DNA of 64,000 bases from Pseudomonas sp. KUIN-1 (GTDB taxonomy: Bacteria; Pseudomonadota; Gammaproteobacteria; Pseudomonadales; Pseudomonadaceae): positions 1,550,001 to 1,614,000 of the forward strand of contig NZ_AP020337.1 in NCBI RefSeq assembly GCF_009176725.1. The letters are read 5' to 3'. Positions within the stretch are counted from its first letter, which is position 1, and each line of letters starts with the position of its first letter. The position numbers and the translations under genes were made by a program. Positions 9,502 through 17,753 of this stretch are shown here, one piece after another. The notes under the pieces were generated by a model. The model was not told the DNA's origin, did no database searches, and was given only the letters and a program-made list of their open reading frames with translations.

Positions 9502-12015
9502 TCAGGTTGTCGGCAGTGCCGGGCGGTTTGCGCGTGCCGACAAGATAGCCATGGTTATGGCTGCAAGATAAGGGAGTGATTGTGCGAACAGCATGGTTAT
9601 CCAGAAACCGGAATTCGTATCGATGGATGCCCTGCCTGTGAGCAAAAGCACAATCGCGATCCAGGAGATCGCCAAGGTAGACAGTTCTTCCCTTACATCG
9701 AGCAGGTTTTGTCCGATCCGGTTTGCAGAGGTATGTTTGGGCGTTCTGTAGAAAGGCATCGCCGAGGTGAAAAGCCCCGCCAGCACTGCCTTGCCCAAGG
9801 TCGGATAAAGCGCCATGCCGGCCAGTATCGCCGCCAGTGCCTCTTTGATGTGTGTGCTGACCAACCGCCGGTAAAGCACAATCATCTTGAACGAGCGCAG
9901 GGCAAACATCAGTATCAACGACGTGGAAAATATCCATGGCAGCGGCCCGAAAGTCTCGGGCTTAAGGATCATTGCCATCGACCAGGCCAACGCAGCCAGC
10001 GTTAACAGATAATTCATTCCTTCTGCCACCCACGGCATCCACCCCGCGATGAAATGGTAGCGTTGCATCGCGCTCAGGGACGCGCAATTTCCTGCAATCA
10101 GGCTTCCGGCGTGCCGCTTGACGATCTGCATAGCTCCATATGCCCAGCGATATCGTTGTTTCTTGAAGTCCATGAACGTATCGGGAGTCAGCCCTTTGCC
10201 ATAGCTGATAGCGGCGTAACCAGTGGAGAAACCACTTTCAAGCATACGCAGGCCAAGTTCGGCGTCTTCGCATATGCACCATTCCGCCCAGCCCAGTCGG
10301 TCCAGTGCTGATCGGCGGATCAGTGTCATGGTGCCGTGCTGGATAATTGCATCGTGATCGTTACGGATCACCATGCCGATGTTAAAAAAACCTCGGTACT
10401 CGGCCTGACAGCAACACTTGAACAGGCTTTCGTGACCGTCGCGATAATCCTGCGGCGATTGAATGACTGCAACCTTCGGGTCCGTGAAGTGGGGCACCAT
10501 ATGTTTGAGCCACTGTCGATGGACACAGTAATCAGCGTCGATGACTGCCACTACCTCTGCGTCTTCAGCGGTATGTCTCAGGAGGTAGTTGAGCGCACCC
10601 GCTTTGAATCCGGGAAGTGGACTGACATGAAAAAACCGGAACCGAGGGACGAGCTGCTGACAGTATCGCTCGATAGGCTTCCAGATGGCCGGGTCCTGAG
10701 TATTATTGTCGATAACCAGCACCTCGAAGTCCGGGTAGTCCAGCGTTTGCAACGAGTCGAGAGTCCGTTTCACCATGTCCGGAGGTTCGTTGTAGCACGG
10801 AACATGCAGGGAAACTTTCGGGGCGGGACCAACAGGACGATGGACGGGGCTGAAAGAGCGTGGGGTGTCCGGTCCCCAGCAGGCTTCGAGGAATTCGTGC
10901 GTTTCGATACCCATGTAAGTCAGCACGCTGGCAGCCCAGATAAAGACGACAGGCAGCGCGAGCCAGGCGGGCAGTGGCTGTGAGTAGTGCATGCCGAACC
11001 CTGACAATGCGCAATAAGCCAGCACGATTATCAAGGCGCCTGCAGGCCACGACTCCGGTTTAAGGCGGGTGATAAGCCTGAGTGTTTCCGAGAGCATGTT
11101 GACCGGCATTTTTACCGGGCCGTTGACGTGCAGTTTTAATCTGCGCTTTGCATCGAACAAACCCCAATTAGGCCCGGGCAGACCTTCTTCAGTCTTCCAG
11201 TGCTGGTCGAAGGCTTCTATCACGAAATAGTCATGGCCGTGCTGATCCAGTAATGGAATCTGGTTGCGCAGGTATATCGAGTGCTCTGCGTCAGAGGTCG
11301 TCATCCGCCTCTTGGCGATGGCCTTGCTCGGCCAGCCAATCTCCGAAAGTATGAGGGGCTTGTCGGGGAATCTCGTTCTCAGTTCGTTCGCGTGTGCCAG
11401 AACGATCGCGGTCGCGTCCAGCGCTGAAACGCCTTCCCAGAAAGGCAAAATATGGGCGGCAATGAAGTCGACATGCCTGACGAGGTCCGGCGTCTCGTAC
11501 CATTGTGTCCATATCTCGGAGGTCGAAACAGGCACATTGACGGCGCGTCGTGCGGTCTGCAGATAGTGAATAAGCAGATCGATGGGAACATCATCACGAA
11601 ACAGGACTTCATTTCCCAAGACCAGGCGTTGCACGCTGGAGTAACGGTTGGCGAGTTCGATCCCTGCATTTATTTCCTCGATATTGTGCGTTTCATCCTC
11701 TGTTATCCACACGCCAAGCGTGACATTCATGCCCAGTGCTTCGGCGAGTTCGGGGATATGCATCAATGTCCCTTCCACCGAGTAAGTTCTTATATTCCGT
11801 GTAATGCTTCGAAGTAGCAGCAGGTCTTCTCTTATCTGATCACGCGTCGGAAAAATCTGTTTGTAGGGGCTTTGGCCCGGTCGAAAAGGGGCGTAGGCCA
11901 CGCCAGAGATCATTGCAGGCCAGTTGGGCGGATAATTGAACCTGGTTTTGAACAGGTTTTTCAGCCACGTGCCTGCCTTGTTTGAATATTCATCCATGTG
12001 TGAAACGTGCTCCAT
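9502..12015 (-). CDS. ndvB: GH17-GT2 fusion, NdvB-like beta-glucan synthase
   Basis: This is a membrane glucan synthase with an N-terminal glycoside hydrolase 17-like domain and a C-terminal processive family 2 glycosyltransferase. In the 837-residue form, GH17 occupies about residues 35-300. It shows GNE (E136, likely acid/base) and LSEIGWPS (E225, likely nucleophile). Two membrane helices follow near 330-380. The GT2 domain then carries VIDADYC, CICEDAELG and the QRYRW motif, followed by C-terminal helices. P. aeruginosa NdvB, which makes cyclic beta-1,3-glucans tied to biofilm drug tolerance, has this layout and also lies next to dapE. The frame is open to a TTG at 12120, and the true start may be 12015, 11997 or that TTG. 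GC content is visibly lower than in neighbouring genes. Confidence 0.85.
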   Translation of the reverse strand: MEHVSHMDEYSNKAGTWLKNLFKTRFNYPPNWPAMISGVAYAPFRPGQSPYKQIFPTRDQIREDLLLLRSITRNIRTYSVEGTLMHIPELAEALGMNVTLGVWITEDETHNIEEINAGIELANRYSSVQRLVLGNEVLFRDDVPIDLLIHYLQTARRAVNVPVSTSEIWTQWYETPDLVRHVDFIAAHILPFWEGVSALDATAIVLAHANELRTRFPDKPLILSEIGWPSKAIAKRRMTTSDAEHSIYLRNQIPLLDQHGHDYFVIEAFDQHWKTEEGLPGPNWGLFDAKRRLKLHVNGPVKMPVNMLSETLRLITRLKPESWPAGALIIVLAYCALSGFGMHYSQPLPAWLALPVVFIWAASVLTYMGIETHEFLEACWGPDTPRSFSPVHRPVGPAPKVSLHVPCYNEPPDMVKRTLDSLQTLDYPDFEVLVIDNNTQDPAIWKPIERYCQQLVPRFRFFHVSPLPGFKAGALNYLLRHTAEDAEVVAVIDADYCVHRQWLKHMVPHFTDPKVAVIQSPQDYRDGHESLFKCCCQAEYRGFFNIGMVIRNDHDAIIQHGTMTLIRRSALDRLGWAEWCICEDAELGLRMLESGFSTGYAAISYGKGLTPDTFMDFKKQRYRWAYGAMQIVKRHAGSLIAGNCASLSAMQRYHFIAGWMPWVAEGMNYLLTLAALAWSMAMILKPETFGPLPWIFSTSLILMFALRSFKMIVLYRRLVSTHIKEALAAILAGMALYPTLGKAVLAGLFTSAMPFYRTPKHTSANRIGQNLLDVREELSTLAISWIAIVLLLTGRASIDTNSGFWITMLFAQSLPYLAAITMAILSARANRPALPTT

Positions 12016-12266
12016 GCTTGTTGCACTGGTGCCGCGAGTTCCCTTCGCGTTGGTTAACCTTAGTCGCCCTCGTTCATTGCCGTTTGCAATGCTTAGACTC
12101 TTTTCCTCGGGCGTTTCCAAAAACGGAATGGCGTTTAGGCAGTGGGCGTTGATCGCGTTCTAAAATCATTATTTTTTACTTCCCTTGAGTCTCTGGGTCA
12201 GTTCGTCAACGGACCAAGACCTTGCCTGCCGGGAACAAGTCAGGTGTCTTGCCGTCGACAAACCCC

Positions 12267-12272
12267 TATAAT
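12267..12272 (+). promoter_or_regulatory. Candidate -10 element for tcdA
   Basis: A perfect TATAAT lies about 27 bases upstream of the tcdA start, followed by a GC-rich initiation region. The matching -35 position is poor, so this is a plausible but not certain sigma-70 promoter. Confidence 0.5.
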
Positions 12273-12298
12273 GCGCGCCGGTTTTTGAGGTATTGATC

Positions 12299-13129
12299 AT
12301 GAGCGCAGAAGATCCGCGGTTCGCTGGTATCGCCCGTCTATATGGCATCGAAGGGCTGGCACGCCTGCGCGCGGCCCATGTGGCGGTGGTGGGTATCGGC
12401 GGGGTGGGCTCCTGGGCGGCGGAAGCCATGGCGCGCAGTGGTGTGGGCGAGATTTCGCTGTTCGACATGGACGATGTCTGTGTCAGTAACAGCAACCGTC
12501 AGTTGCATGCGCTCAGCAGTACGGTTGGCCAGTCGAAAGTCGAGGTGATGGCTGAGCGTATCCGCGCGATCAACCCCGATTGCATCGTGCACGCGGTGGC
12601 TGATTTCGTCACCCGCGACACCATGGCCGAGTGCATCACCCCGGACATGGACTTCGTCATCGACTGTATCGACAGCGTCAACGCCAAGGCTGCGCTGATT
12701 TCCTGGTGCAAGCGGCGCAAGATTCAGATGGTCACCACCGGCGGGGCGGGGGGGCAGATCGACCCGACCCTGATTCAGATCGCCGACCTGAACCGCACGT
12801 TCAATGACCCGCTGGCCTCCAAGGTGCGCTCGACCCTGCGTCGGGATTATGGTTTTTCACGCACGCCGAACCGTCACTACAGCGTGCCTTGCGTGTTTTC
12901 TACTGAACAACTGCGCTACCCCAAGCCGGATGGCAGTATTTGTCTGGAAAAGAAATTCGTCGGCGAGGGCGTAAAGCTCGATTGCGCCGGTGGTTTCGGT
13001 GCAGTGATGATGGTGACTGCGACCTTTGGCATGGTTGCCGCTACCCGTGCGGTAGACAAGCTGGTGGCGGGCACGCGACGGCCTTCGGAGCGGATCAAGC
13101 CAGCGCTTGTAACACCCGATCAGGCTTGA
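12299..13129 (+). CDS. tcdA: tRNA threonylcarbamoyladenosine dehydratase TcdA (CsdL)
   Basis: TcdA is an E1-like enzyme that uses ATP to cyclise N6-threonylcarbamoyladenosine at position 37 of ANN-decoding tRNAs to ct6A. The 276-residue protein has the nucleotide-binding VVGIGGVGSWAAEA motif near residue 32 and the DMDDVCVSNSNRQ segment typical of the ThiF/MoeB fold. GAGG at 12287-12290 fixes the ATG at 12299 rather than 12293. In E. coli this protein works with CsdA and CsdE. Here csdE-csdA lie head-to-head in the convergent orientation, with the 3' ends overlapping by 10 bp, which supports the same partnership. Confidence 0.93.
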   Translation: MSAEDPRFAGIARLYGIEGLARLRAAHVAVVGIGGVGSWAAEAMARSGVGEISLFDMDDVCVSNSNRQLHALSSTVGQSKVEVMAERIRAINPDCIVHAVADFVTRDTMAECITPDMDFVIDCIDSVNAKAALISWCKRRKIQMVTTGGAGGQIDPTLIQIADLNRTFNDPLASKVRSTLRRDYGFSRTPNRHYSVPCVFSTEQLRYPKPDGSICLEKKFVGEGVKLDCAGGFGAVMMVTATFGMVAATRAVDKLVAGTRRPSERIKPALVTPDQA

Positions 13130-13527
13130 GTCAGCTGGCGCATCTTCTGCAGTACGGCATTCAGGCCGTTGCTGCGCGAGGGTGAGAGCTGGCGGGCGAG
13201 GCCCAACTGATTGAACCAGCCAGGTAAATCCACGGCTGCCAGCTCCCGGTCCGACAGGCCGTTGACCCGCGCCAGCAGCAGCGCCACCAGACCGCGAATC
13301 AGTCGCGCGTCACTGCCGGCCCGAAACAGCCAGGCATTGTCGCTGACTTCGCCGGTCAGCCAGACCTTGCTTTCACAGCCATGTACCAGATTGTCGTCGG
13401 TCCTTTCTTCGTCACTCAGTGGCGCGAGTTGATCACCCCATTGCATCAGCAGGCGTGCGCGCTGTTCCCAGCCTTGCGGCCGGGAAAAACTGTCGAGCGC
13501 AGTTTGCGCCAATGGCGGCAGACTCAT
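13120..13527 (-). CDS. csdE: SufE-family sulfur acceptor CsdE
   Basis: CsdE accepts persulfide sulfur from the CsdA cysteine desulfurase. The 135-residue protein matches the SufE/CsdE fold, and the acceptor cysteine lies in the VHGCESKVW motif near residue 51. Its ATG (13527) overlaps the csdA stop as ATGA, so the two are probably co-translated. A longer open frame reaching 13656 lies inside csdA and is not needed. Its 3' end overlaps the 3' end of tcdA on the other strand. Confidence 0.92.
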   Translation of the reverse strand: MSLPPLAQTALDSFSRPQGWEQRARLLMQWGDQLAPLSDEERTDDNLVHGCESKVWLTGEVSDNAWLFRAGSDARLIRGLVALLLARVNGLSDRELAAVDLPGWFNQLGLARQLSPSRSNGLNAVLQKMRQLTQA

Positions 13528-14729
13528 CGAAGCAGCTCCAGTGCCTGATCCAGTGCGCTGAAGAACTGCAGCAGATCGTCCGAATCGTTGTACAGCGCCA
13601 GTGACACGCGAATCGCGCCGGGCAGGCCAAGGGTCTTGAACAGCGGCATCGCGCAATGATGACCGGCACGTACGGCAATGCCCTGTTCGGTCAGCAGGTG
13701 AGCCACATCAGCATTGTGAACATCGTCGACGACGAAGCTGACCAGTGCCAGATCCGGCGAGCCCAGAACCTGGATGCCATCACGCTGTTGCAGGCCCTCA
13801 AGCAGGCGACGGTGCAGTCTGGCTTCATGTTCTGCGACCGCCTGATGATCGAGGCTGTCCAGATAGGCCAGCGTAGCGCCCAGACCGATCACACTGGCGA
13901 TGGGCGGGGTGCCGGCCTCGAAACCCAGGGGTGCCGGACGAAATTTCGCGTGCTGATAATCGGCTGTCAGCACCATCTCGCCGCCGAACTGCCAGTGCGC
14001 GAGGCTGGGCAGCGCCTCGTTGCACCCGTAAAGCACGCCGAGTCCTTCTGGGCCATACAGTTTGTGGCTGGAAAACACATAAAAATCGCAGCCCAGCGCC
14101 TGCACATCGTGGCGTCCGTGCACCACGCCCTGTGAGCCGTCCACGACGGTAATGGCGCCTTGGGTCTTGGCAAGTGCGATAAGACGAGCGAGCGGTTGCC
14201 AGGTGCCGAGCACGTTGGAGAGCTGGGTGACGGCGAGCAGACGTGTGCGCGGTCCGATCAGGTTGGCTGCCGCGTCGCAGTCGATCACGCCATCGATATC
14301 CAGCGGCAGAACCACCAGTTTCAGGCCGCGACGCTGAGCCAGTTGCTGCCATGGCAGCAGATTGGCGTGATGTTCCAGCGCGCTGATGGCGATTTCGTCG
14401 CCCGCCGCGAATTCATGTTCCAGCCCGTAGGCCAGCAGGTTCAGCGCAGACGTCGCGCCGTGAGTGAAGATGATCTGGCCGTTCTCGCCGGCATTCAGCC
14501 AGCGGGCGGCCTTGCCACGGCTGGCCTCGAACGCTTGAGTGGCGTGTGCGCCGGGCAGATGCTGGGCACGATGCACATTGGCGGCACCGTTGGCATAGTA
14601 ATGAGTCAGGGCGTCGATCAGCGCCTGGGGCTTTTGCGTCGTGGCGGCGTTGTCCAGATAAGTCTGGCCTTGCCGTTGCAGGGCGGCGATGGCGGGGAAG
14701 TCGCCACGCCAGGGAGAGAAGAGGGGCAT
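13524..14729 (-). CDS. csdA: Cysteine desulfurase CsdA (SufS/CsdA class)
   Basis: This PLP-dependent enzyme removes sulfur from cysteine and passes it to CsdE. The 401-residue protein shows the LDNAATTQKP start of the class V aminotransferase fold. The PLP lysine lies in FSSHKLYGPEG and the catalytic cysteine in RAGHHCAMP near residue 350, the short-loop pattern of group II desulfurases. I set the start at 14729 because MPLFSPWRGDFP matches the family start; codons upstream to 14789 run into a hairpin. It is followed immediately by csdE. SufS is the alternative name, but the csdE and tcdA neighbours favour csdA. Confidence 0.92.
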   Translation of the reverse strand: MPLFSPWRGDFPAIAALQRQGQTYLDNAATTQKPQALIDALTHYYANGAANVHRAQHLPGAHATQAFEASRGKAARWLNAGENGQIIFTHGATSALNLLAYGLEHEFAAGDEIAISALEHHANLLPWQQLAQRRGLKLVVLPLDIDGVIDCDAAANLIGPRTRLLAVTQLSNVLGTWQPLARLIALAKTQGAITVVDGSQGVVHGRHDVQALGCDFYVFSSHKLYGPEGLGVLYGCNEALPSLAHWQFGGEMVLTADYQHAKFRPAPLGFEAGTPPIASVIGLGATLAYLDSLDHQAVAEHEARLHRRLLEGLQQRDGIQVLGSPDLALVSFVVDDVHNADVAHLLTEQGIAVRAGHHCAMPLFKTLGLPGAIRVSLALYNDSDDLLQFFSALDQALELLR

Positions 14730-14749
14730 TGTTCGTCCAGCGTGTGGAG

Positions 14750-14780
14750 GCGGGTTCAAAGCCAGCAGCCTTGAACCCGC
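14750..14780. repeat. Perfect 10-bp hairpin between dapD and csdA
   Basis: GCGGGTTCAA (14750-14759) pairs exactly with TTGAACCCGC (14771-14780) around an 11-base loop, and flanking GTGTG/CACAC could extend the pairing. No U-tract follows on the minus strand, so it may be a processing site, attenuator or dispersed palindrome rather than a terminator. A similar CGGGTTCG stem lies upstream of tilS. Confidence 0.6.
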
Positions 14781-14788
14781 ACACAGCA

Positions 14789-15823
14789 TCAGTTATGAGC
14801 GTGCAGTGCTTCGTTCAGCTCGACGGCCGACTTGTGGGTTTTGCATTCCACCGCGCCGGTCTGAGAGTTGCGACGGAACAACAGGTCGGTCTGACCCGCC
14901 AGCTCGCGGGCCTTGACGATCTTGACCAGCTCATTGTTTTCGTCGAGCAGCGCGACTTTGGTACCTGCGGTCACGTACAGGCCCGACTCAACGGTGTTGC
15001 GATCACCCAGCGGGATGCCGATGCCGGCGTTGGCACCGATCAGGCAGCCTTCACCGACCTTGATGATGATGTTGCCACCACCGGACAGCGTACCCATGGT
15101 CGAGCAGCCGCCGCCCAGATCCGAGCCCTTGCCGACGAATACGCCAGCGGAAACGCGGCCTTCGATCATGCCCGGGCCTTCGGTGCCGCCATTGAAGTTG
15201 ACGAAGCCTTCGTGCATGACCGTGGTGCCTTCGCCGATGTAGGCGCCCAGGCGCACGCGAGCGCTGTCAGCGATACGGACGCCGCTCGGCACGACGTAAT
15301 CGGTCATTTTCGGGAATTTGTCGACCGAGAACACTTCCAGCAGCTCGCCCTTGAGGCGTGCTTCGAGCTGACGTTCGGCCAGTTCGGCCAGATCGACCGC
15401 GCCCTGGCTGGTCCAGGCCACGTTTGGCAGCAGCGGGAAGATACCTGCCAGGTTCAGACCGTGCGGCTTGACCAGACGGTGCGACAGCAGATGCAGCTTG
15501 AGGTACGCCTCGGGAGTCGACGTCAGTGTGGCGTCTTCAGCCAGCAGGGTCGCGACCAGTGGCTTCTGGCTTTCGGCCAGACGAGTCAGCAGTGCGGCTT
15601 GAGTAGCGTCCACGGATTTGGCCGCTTCGGCCAGCTTGTAGGCCATGTCGACATTAAAGGTGATCGCCTGGTTGCCGCCGGTGTAACCCAGAACCGGTGC
15701 GATAGCCGCGACCAGTTCCGCAGAAGGATTGATCAGAGGCTGAGCATAAAATACTTCAAGCCATGCGCCTTGACGATTTTGGGTGCCGACGCCGAAGGCC
15801 AGGCTGAACAGGGTGGTGGACAT
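14789..15823 (-). CDS. dapD: Tetrahydrodipicolinate N-succinyltransferase DapD
   Basis: DapD transfers succinyl from succinyl-CoA to tetrahydrodipicolinate, the entry step of the succinylase branch of diaminopimelate synthesis. The 344-residue protein is the long Pseudomonas-type DapD. Its second half has the hexapeptide-repeat left-handed beta-helix, visible as IADSARVRLGAYIGEGTTV and GGNIIIKVGEGCLIGANAGIGIPLG-like turns. The start at 15823 (MSTTLFSL) is preferred over 15847. It precedes csdA on the same strand with a hairpin between. Confidence 0.95.
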   Translation of the reverse strand: MSTTLFSLAFGVGTQNRQGAWLEVFYAQPLINPSAELVAAIAPVLGYTGGNQAITFNVDMAYKLAEAAKSVDATQAALLTRLAESQKPLVATLLAEDATLTSTPEAYLKLHLLSHRLVKPHGLNLAGIFPLLPNVAWTSQGAVDLAELAERQLEARLKGELLEVFSVDKFPKMTDYVVPSGVRIADSARVRLGAYIGEGTTVMHEGFVNFNGGTEGPGMIEGRVSAGVFVGKGSDLGGGCSTMGTLSGGGNIIIKVGEGCLIGANAGIGIPLGDRNTVESGLYVTAGTKVALLDENNELVKIVKARELAGQTDLLFRRNSQTGAVECKTHKSAVELNEALHAHN

Positions 15824-15870
15824 GTAAATACCTCGTGGCTTTATCAAGGGGCTTTCAGTAGCGCTCTGGC

Positions 15871-16218
15871 TTACTGTAAAGCCGCTGCATACAGGTCAGG
15901 CTTGAAGCCGATCAGGGTTTTATCGCCCAGATCAAGCACCGGGCGCTTGATCATGGACGGCTGCGCGAGCATCAGTTCTATGGCTTTCGCCTGGTCGAGA
16001 TCGGCCTTTTGTCCGTCTTCGAGCTTGCGAAAGGTCGTGCCTGCGCGGTTCAGCACAACCTGCCATCCGTGTTCATTGCACCACTGCTCGAGGTGCTCAC
16101 GGTCGATGCCCTGGGTCTTGTAGTCGTGAAATTCGTAGCTCGCCGAATGCTCATCGAGCCAGGTACGAGCCTTTTTCATCGTGTCGCAGGCTTTGATGCC
16201 AAATAGAGTGTAAGTCAT
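15871..16218 (-). CDS. ArsC/YffB-family reductase-like protein
   Basis: The 115-residue thioredoxin-fold protein belongs to the ArsC-like family in the YffB/Spx-related branch. A single cysteine sits in the KACDTMKKA active-site helix at the N-terminus, and a RPVLDLG cis-proline segment lies near the C-terminus. The usual resolving cysteines of classical arsenate reductases are absent. YffB proteins are thought to be glutathione-dependent reductases, and the natural substrate is unknown. It lies immediately upstream of dapD on the same strand (about 47 bases), probably co-transcribed with it. Confidence 0.88.
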   Translation of the reverse strand: MTYTLFGIKACDTMKKARTWLDEHSASYEFHDYKTQGIDREHLEQWCNEHGWQVVLNRAGTTFRKLEDGQKADLDQAKAIELMLAQPSMIKRPVLDLGDKTLIGFKPDLYAAALQ

Positions 16219-16450
16219 TGTTTAAGGTGGGGTGGCTGATCTTGCTCGATACTCCCCACGTCCTCTCCTCGCAATTTAGCCGGCTATTATGCCACGTCAG
16301 TCCGTTCAGTGTTATGACAGAGCCAGTACGGTGACTGAACGAAAATTAGATAATAAGGCTAACCATCATTAAGAAAACTTCACCCGCTCACGCTTGAGTC
16401 GCTGGCTGCAGCGGGCAATTATTACCCGTCATTTGAAGTTTGGGTGCGTT

Positions 16451-16681
16451 ATGTCTGAGCAAGAGAAGAAGCGTCAGGATGCGCTTGTCCGGCAACGTTA
16501 TTACAGGGAGCGTCAACGTGCCGAGGGATTCAAGCAAAGTACCATCTGGATTCACGGTGAAGCCGAAGCTCAGGGCCGGCTGGCTGCCCGTGAAGGAAAG
16601 CCGTTGCTGCCCATGCAGTCTCATGACCCCGTCAGCTGGGCAGTCGGCTGGGTGGCTGAAAAGCTGCGGACCCGACAGTAG
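16451..16681 (+). CDS. Small basic protein with ribbon-helix-helix-like N-terminus
   Basis: The 76-residue protein has a highly charged start (EKKRQDALVRQRYYRERQR) followed by GFKQSTIWI. The pattern of a basic helix, then G-x-K-x-x-x-I-W-I, recalls the N-terminal strand-helix region of small ribbon-helix-helix DNA-binding proteins and MazE-like antitoxins. The C-terminal half (HDPVSWAVGW) has no recognised motif. The ATG at 16451 begins the conserved-looking segment; the frame stays open upstream to 16394. No toxin-like partner is adjacent. DNA binding is inference only. Confidence 0.6.
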   Translation: MSEQEKKRQDALVRQRYYRERQRAEGFKQSTIWIHGEAEAQGRLAAREGKPLLPMQSHDPVSWAVGWVAEKLRTRQ

Positions 16682-16773
16682 TCAGCACTTTTTCGGGCGG
16701 TCACGCCACACGTTGGGGACGTATGGCGCGCTGTTGATTGCCGCATGATCAACACGTGTCAGGACGCTCTCCG

Positions 16774-17622
16774 TCAGAGCGTTTCAAATTTCGAGTTGCC
16801 ACGGTCCGCGTAGATAGCGCCCATCACGGCGATGTCATTGCTGCTGAGCGTCTTGCCCACATTGATGATCTCGAAGTCGCCGAGGGTCAGGCCGTTGGGG
16901 ATATCGAAATGCATGATCGAATCACGGTCGTAAGCCGAGTGGTGGAAGTCTGCGGCCTCGTACCTGTCGAAAAAATTGGTATTGATCTCTTCGTCGCTCA
17001 ACCCGGTTTGCGAAAGCAGTGAGCGCAAGAGCGGCTCGTTCCAGGGGATGTTTGCCTGTGGATGCTGATGCTCGTGAACCGCGCCCAAGGCGTGCCCGAA
17101 TTCATGCAGTACGATGCGCGTCAATTCCGGCATCGGCTTCAGGTCCGCCGTGTACAGCTCTTTTAGGTTGAACTCCATCGTAGCCTCATCAGGTCCGGCC
17201 AGCAGGGTATCGGTGCCTATGGCGCTCCAGTTCAGATGTTCATTGAAGCCAATTCGGATATCACTCGCCCCGTCCGTCACGAACTCGAATTTCAGGTTTA
17301 TGTGCGGCAGCCACTTGCGGGCGGCCTCGACGATGGGTGCTGTCAGGCTGACAGGAGGATTCTTCAAAAAAAGAACTTTCAGGGTTCGCCCGCGAGCCCA
17401 GTATTTGCTGAACGAAACCAGCAGGCGCGCCTGGCGACCTGACTGGCTGGTGTCGGCGCCGGTTTCCGATGGGTAAGCAGGGGTGATCGGCGCGTTGGCG
17501 GGGTTTTCGCGAATCGCTGCATCATACGAAGCCTGGTGATTTCCAGCGCTGCGCATGCAGCAGGATGCGGGCAGTTTTACGCCTTGGGTAACAGCGGGTG
17601 CGGTCATGGGAGTGGCCTTCAT
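16774..17622 (-). CDS. Metzincin-type zinc metalloprotease (M12A-like)
   Basis: The 282-residue protein (from the ATG at 17622) contains the metzincin zinc site HEFGHALGAVHE (ligands H173, H177, H183; catalytic E174) and a Met-turn in DSIMHF near residue 237. The preceding DIRIGF and AIGTD segments are typical of the astacin/matrixin fold. The N-terminal 70 residues are polar with a CC pair and show no Sec signal peptide, so the protein either stays inside or leaves by a non-Sec route. Starts at 17649 or 17607 are also possible. It is flanked by the 76-residue gene and dapC and appears to be a stand-alone accessory gene. Confidence 0.82.
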   Translation of the reverse strand: MKATPMTAPAVTQGVKLPASCCMRSAGNHQASYDAAIRENPANAPITPAYPSETGADTSQSGRQARLLVSFSKYWARGRTLKVLFLKNPPVSLTAPIVEAARKWLPHINLKFEFVTDGASDIRIGFNEHLNWSAIGTDTLLAGPDEATMEFNLKELYTADLKPMPELTRIVLHEFGHALGAVHEHQHPQANIPWNEPLLRSLLSQTGLSDEEINTNFFDRYEAADFHHSAYDRDSIMHFDIPNGLTLGDFEIINVGKTLSSNDIAVMGAIYADRGNSKFETL

Positions 17623-17706
17623 GGTAGTTCGCTTCGTGTCTGGAAGCATTAAAAATGAAGGGTGAGGGTACGTTCACGCAGGGGGCTGGAGGTGGTAACT
17701 AATTAC

Positions 17707-17731
17707 CCCGCCGCACATTGCATGCGGCGGG
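17707..17731. terminator. Hairpin after dapC
   Basis: CCCGCCGCA and TGCGGCGGG form a 9-bp GC-rich stem with a 7-base loop. The T-run (17736-17742) lies on the plus-strand side, so as an intrinsic terminator it would best stop plus-strand transcription, antisense to dapC. In the dapC direction it is a strong hairpin with a weak U-tract. Either role is possible. Confidence 0.6.
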
Positions 17732-17753
17732 ACGATTTTTTTGGATTCGGCTT

